In this document: positions 59,369 to 64,000 of the stretch, in pieces
Layout: each line of letters begins with the position of its first letter
Numbering within the stretch: the first letter of the stretch is position 1
NCBI GenBank assembly: GCA_017562135.1
Contig: QEYB01000282.1
Location: 1-64,000, forward strand
Direction: 5' to 3'
DNA length: 64,000 nucleotides
DNA from: Dipylidium caninum
Taxonomy: Eukaryota > Platyhelminthes > Cestoda > Cyclophyllidea > Dipylidiidae
The notes under the pieces: generated by a model
Told to the model about the DNA's origin: nothing
Databases searched by the model: none
The model's input: only the letters and a program-made list of their open reading frames with translations
Program-made: the position numbers and the translations under genes

Positions 59369-59971
59369 ATGATATATACCAACAGCAAAGTTTACGGGTT
59401 GAGCAAAAAATCATCTTGCCATGTTTTTGTGAGGAAGGGTGGGAGTTAAAACACAGGGCGGAAAATTTAGGGGATGGTCGGTTAGGCACGCAGTATTTCA
59501 TTTATAAAAGGGGATGCTATGCTCAATTTTGTGGGTAACAAGGTTTCGAAGTCACTAATGAGGAATTAACGAATCCGACAGACCGAGTCTTACTTCAAAC
59601 ACTAATCGCTGAAATTGAATACTCAAGTGTCCTGATCAGATTAGGTTGGGTTTTGGCCCATTCCTGATACTTTGGTTTACTTTATAACAAAATTGCGGCT
59701 CTAACTACCAAGCAAATCAAATAAAACTATCCTCTTTATTAATCCGTCATAGCTGCTATAAATATAAAACCTGCAAATCCGCTTTCCCGTGAACGAATTA
59801 GATTGATTGCTTGGAAATAATTTATAAACAGAAATCCCTTAGTGCATTATTTTCATCATCGTAATGTACTGTGACGAAGAGCGTGGCGTTGCGGAGTAGT
59901 TCGGTAATGCAGCCAGCCGTAGGCTCTGCAAATGCGGCTGGCGAAAGGGCCAGCCAGGCGACATCGAGGCA
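59369..59971. other. Intergenic
   Basis: Downstream of light chain copy 4. No gene was recognised; the antisense relic begins beyond this interval. Confidence 0.5.
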
Positions 59972-60094
59972 TACGAAATGGGCAATCGTTACCAACGCAC
60001 ATCTCCACATGTGATTGTGGATACTTTCAAATTCATTCTTAGGGTATGCATTCATTTCTATGTCCACTTGTGGGTGATATATCTTTTCCATAGC
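59972..60094 (-). pseudogene. Light chain relic on minus strand
   Basis: AMEKIYHPQVDIEMNAYPKN, then EFESIHNHMWRCALVTI follow the LC8 series [29 protein letters not shown] in order without gaps. Catalysis does not apply, but the conserved NADMSEE start and the strand half are not recognisable nearby. The relic sits within a 156-codon chance frame (59822-60292). Confidence 0.6.
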
Positions 60095-60829
60095 ACAGGT
60101 ATGTATATGACACCCTTTATACAGGGAACCTAAACAATTCGGTTGCTCACTCTCACTCTCATGTAAAGAGTGCAAACAAATTTTGCGGTAAAATTTTGGC
60201 CGTCGGCATTGTGCCTTTGCAGCACAGCTAACAAGGAACTTGCGAAAATTTGGGCGCTTATGAGCATCATTTGAGAACCTAGTATATATCACATGCTGTG
60301 TGAGAAATTGTAAGACTTAAGATACAATGAGAGCCTCGAATGTGCAGAAAAAGCTGTGTAATTTCGGCGAATACTTTTTTATGGATTTTTTGCCCCATTT
60401 TAGCATAAATAAGTCATTATGGAAAGGGCAACTTAATGAAGACGGTCTAATAAAATGCATTAAACGTAAAAAATAGACATCCTGTACAGAGATTATGATA
60501 TTCTTTTAATAGAACAAGGATAAATGTTAATGTGGCGGGGAAAAAAGTGGAGTTATACCGCTATTTGTTTTGCATTATTATGTTTTCATCCATCACGTAA
60601 AAAACAGCTTAATGGGGAACATTGACAAATAAAAATTTTTGGATCTAATTTTTATACAAATAATGCGTAAGATTAAAAGCTTTCTAACTGATTCAATTAT
60701 GCACAATATCTTTGAAGTGCTATAAGCGATTGTAACTTGTTATGGGCATTAGAACTGTTTCATTTTATGCACGTTCTCCTCAATGAACACGAATGAGGAA
60801 ATAAATTTTCATACGTAGATTTTAATTTG

Positions 60830-61075
60830 ATAATATAACATTTGGAGCTCAGTCAGATTACAAAAGTTGGCGAAATGTTTTACTTCATGAATGACGCGAA
60901 TGAAAAGGAGAAAATTTAAAAAGGATATATTCTTCAAGTTAAAAGTCAGGACGTACACTAATTGGGCCGTGGCATAGAACAAATCTCGCCTGCCAAACTT
61001 GTTTTGTACTTTACAACGCCAAGCAGGGTCCCCTCCCAATGTGTTTAGTAATACCCTTCTCACTATATGAGTCAC
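60830..61075 (-). pseudogene. Light chain relic with both splice sites damaged
   Basis: DPAWRCKVQNKFGR (exon 1 end) and RVIHEVKHFANFCNLTE (exon 2 start) match [13 protein letters not shown] and [16 protein letters not shown]. They are separated by about 91 nt, the normal intron length. The donor is GC in place of GT (GGCAG|GCGAGA) and no AG stands at the acceptor. The first half of exon 1 is not recognisable. Confidence 0.65.
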
Positions 61076-63813
61076 CCCTCATTCGTATCCATTTGATTCT
61101 GCATTAGTGTGAGAGAGTCTCTCAAAAGGCATAAGAGAACTCCAACTGCACTTAAATGGTACTAAAGTGAATAAATTCACTACTTCATAGCACTTTAGGA
61201 AAAGGTCACAGTGTAATGCATCCCCTCATTTAGTATGTGTCATTTTGGTAGCCAAATTTTATATTTTGTAACGCATACAAGGAAATTTATTCTCCTTTAT
61301 TACTTCTACCCGTGAATGACAAGACAGGGGGTGTACGGATAGCAATACGAAACTACTTCGAAAGGATCTTGTAATTTTAATCAGAAGACGCAACGCAGTG
61401 ATTTATTCAGTTCTTTATTGATGGGAACACCGATTTTATAATTCATATTAACGAAAACCAAGCACTCCATGATAAACAACGTCGTCCGAGGCATAAGGAG
61501 CGATTGTATTAGCTTACTTTGTGGTGTAGCAATGCTTTTTGTCTGTCTTGTTTTCTGCCATCTTTGGGTAAACTTGAGTTATTATTCAATGCGGAGATCT
61601 ACTACATAGGAAGTTTAAGAAGACCTCAAAAAAATTTTCATCTTTTATTGCGGTACTGCTATTATTACAAACGACTCTAGGTGGTCCATGAAAGACAGAT
61701 GGATATACGGCCTGTAAAGGAAATGATAAAGATTCTTATCGCAGCTTGCATAATTAAACTCGGGTTTGTTGTACATTGAAATTTCTGAAGGGACCGAAAA
61801 GTTTGTAGTACACCAATTTCAAGTCAGGTAGGTAATGAAAATTTTCCCATTTGTTCAAGTTTAACCTCATCCGATTAATTTTCTTTTGAGTTAGTGTGCG
61901 CCAACTCCTCATCATCGTTGTTTACCGTTTACATATGGCGAAATTGGCGTGGTACTAATCTAGAGAAGGGCATCACAACATAGATTGTTTCAAATTGCAG
62001 TTAGTCAAAGAATTCTGCCCTTTTTTAATTCGTAGTTATTATTAAATGGGAGTCCCGGATGAAATCATTTGGACTTCTACTTTCACAGACTTGACTTTCC
62101 TACGCATAATAGGCGGCTCAGAAGGCCAGGCAAAGCTTGGGGTTAAAACGGTATTTAATAGCACGTTAATATGGAAAAAACGCTCCAAAGTCATAAAAAA
62201 ACGAGAAATAAAATACTTAAATGTCTTCAACTAAAATGAAATTGTAAAGGCAAGACAGCAACAGCAAATGTGAGGGTGATAACTGATTTATATTCAATAG
62301 AATCCTGGATGTTCTACTTTGGTAAATTACTTTCAAATGACTCGAGTTTCAAACAAGATCTATGAACAAGACTACACTTGATGGGACTGCTCCTTCGATT
62401 CGCCTATTTATGTTCGAGTCTTTCATTTTCATTCACGTATGCTTTCACTGACGCCAGTAAAGTAGGCGCCTACAGGGTTAGCTCACGCATGGAGATATGT
62501 ATCTTAGCAGGTAGAAATAGTTACTTTACCAACTATAAGGGAAAGCATTTTTAAATATATAATGACGATTAGTCTGAAGAAAATAACTCTCTACCCTGTT
62601 ACGATGAAATAAACACTGGTCCACGAACATTCTTGATCGATTTCCTCAAATCAAAGCTGTTTGTGCCTATAAAGTGAAACACTTGTGATAAAGTTGAGAC
62701 ATCCAACCGATTGTAGCAATTTCGTTGCTGCCGCGCGGGATATTAGTTTCCTATCGGCGAGACGAGTTGGAAAATAATATTTTCTACTCGAAGGCATTGA
62801 GATGATTAGGTCACCGGAACCTCCAAATTGACCTAAAGTTCTAAACTGGTTATTATTTTTAATCTCAAACACATACGGTTATTCTTCGTACTAATATATG
62901 AGTTCGTCAAAAATTAGAAACCCATATGCCATGGGCAAATCGTAAAATGAGTAACCAGATTGGTCATCACTTGAAATACATACGATGCAACTGGTTTTTT
63001 GTTAAGATTTAGCTAAATTCAAGGAATGGGGAAGAAAAGAAAGGTTGCACCATTGACTATATTCAGCTAAGACAATATAAATTGGAATCAAGCCTCAACA
63101 AGTCCACGTCCTTATATCCAGCAGTAATATGTTTGGAACTTGAATAGGGTCCTACCTCGTTTATTTTGTTCATTTGTGATGGTAATTTATAGAGTAAAAA
63201 TGTTATTCTTAAGTAGAAACACATATTACAATTATGAAGCATACACGGTTTTTATTTTTCGTCATTTTAGTTAATGTCTGTTTTAAGTATTTAGCGGACA
63301 CGGAATCGCACATGATAAACTCTCAGATTTCCCATCAGCCGTGTGCCAGAGAATCATCTGCACTTGTAATCACGATAATTCAGGTTCTAAAATAGAAGGC
63401 TCGAAAAAATGTGCTATGAAGGATATTCTGCGTGCCTCCAGGAAACGGTTCTGTCCTGACTTCCCCTTTATTATCTAGGTGCTTAGATGTCGGAACATTT
63501 ACTCCTAGACCAGTATGCTCCATTTCCTTGATAACAGTGAATAATGGTACTTTTATGAACCAAGATGGATGGCAAAAATGCATTTGGATGAAATAGAAAA
63601 TTTAAATAAAAAGTCTGATTGTGCTTCTAGAAAGGAACGGTGAATAGATTTATGAAGAAGTATATAAAATGCCTTTTATGGTATGTCACGTGACCAAAAT
63701 GGAAAATGAGAATTGTCATAAAGTGATCTTGTGCTTTTCCATCAAGAAAAGTGAGAGAGATGCAAAAGTTAGTGAATTCTCTACTCATAAAACTTTCCTA
63801 AACTACGACTGAT
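61076..63813. other. Intergenic
   Basis: AT-rich sequence. A 62-codon plus-strand frame at 62046-62234 has no recognised domain. No gene, RNA or repeat supported. Confidence 0.5.
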
Positions 63814-63888
63814 GGAACTTTCAGATATGCGCTCCCACATGTCAACATTCTCGATAATGGTTTTGTTTTCATTCTCAAGGTTATAGAT
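63814..63888 (-). pseudogene. Light chain relic (N-terminal part) near the window end
   Basis: On the minus strand YNLENENKTIIENVDMWERI aligns without gaps to the LC8 start ([20 protein letters not shown]). The start codon is ATC in place of ATG, and the frame soon runs to a stop (SRSLGKFYE). The cluster's upstream element is still recognisable about 90 bp upstream at 63979-63995. Confidence 0.6.
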
Positions 63889-63978
63889 ACACCGTCTTGG
63901 GGAGGAAAATGTTGTTTCATGTGGTGAGAAAAACACCAAATGTTATAGTCGTGGAATGTACCCAATTAAATGAGGTTT

Positions 63979-63995
63979 CAGTAGCCTTTCCTCAA
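63979..63995 (-). promoter_or_regulatory. Shared light chain upstream element, sixth copy
   Basis: On the minus strand TTGAGGAAAGGCTACTG matches TTTGAGGCTAAGCTACTG of copies 2 and 3 closely, at the expected distance from the light chain relic at 63814-63888. It is nine bases from the window edge after the last matched base is counted. Confidence 0.45.
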
Positions 63996-64000
63996 CTCTA

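Overview
The window is eukaryotic nuclear DNA. Its genes have GT-AG introns that run from very short (28-34 nt) to more than 2 kb, in AT-rich, sparsely coding sequence. The gene content points to a parasitic flatworm (Neodermata; a tapeworm is my preferred guess, a fluke is possible). The main reason is a local expansion of small two-exon dynein light chain (LC8-type) genes of the kind flatworms use in tegument and cilia. No species can be assigned from sequence alone.

Layout. (1) 1-9440: a tandem satellite of period 183 bp, about 51 units. It is near-perfect at 8.0-9.4 kb and full of small indels towards position 1. (2) 9.4-21.1 kb: gene-poor sequence with decayed satellite monomers in the opposite orientation, a diverged 1.65-kb duplication, copies of a boundary motif around CTCATGCTGAGG, a GC-rich imperfect 160-bp duplication, and one possible small three-exon gene at 13.1-13.5 kb. 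(3) 21.1-33.3 kb: two housekeeping genes head to head, DPAGT1 (first enzyme of dolichol-linked N-glycan synthesis; minus strand, 8 exons) and DDX41 (DEAD-box helicase; plus strand, 9 exons), starting about 260 bp apart. (4) 36.8-44.3 kb: a PIAS-family SUMO E3 ligase on the minus strand (11 exons found; the first, tiny exon is uncertain), with SAP, PINIT, SP-RING, a SUMO-interacting motif and a long Ser/Thr/Pro-rich tail. (5) 45.3-45.8 kb: an HMGB-like gene with two HMG boxes, a 28-nt intron and an apparent one-base frameshift near its end. (6) 51.2-64 kb: the dynein light chain cluster. It has four intact LC8-type genes, one divergent member, and at least four relics on both strands. The four intact genes share an upstream promoter element and a TATA box at a fixed distance from the ATG.

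DPAGT1 acts in the ER membrane. DDX41, PIAS and HMGB act in the nucleus (RNA, SUMO, chromatin). The LC8 genes encode hub proteins of dynein and many other complexes. There is no operon-like linkage. The clear shared-regulation signals are the bidirectional DPAGT1/DDX41 interval and the common promoter block of the light chain genes. Exon borders were placed by hand from splice signals, reading phase and family similarity.
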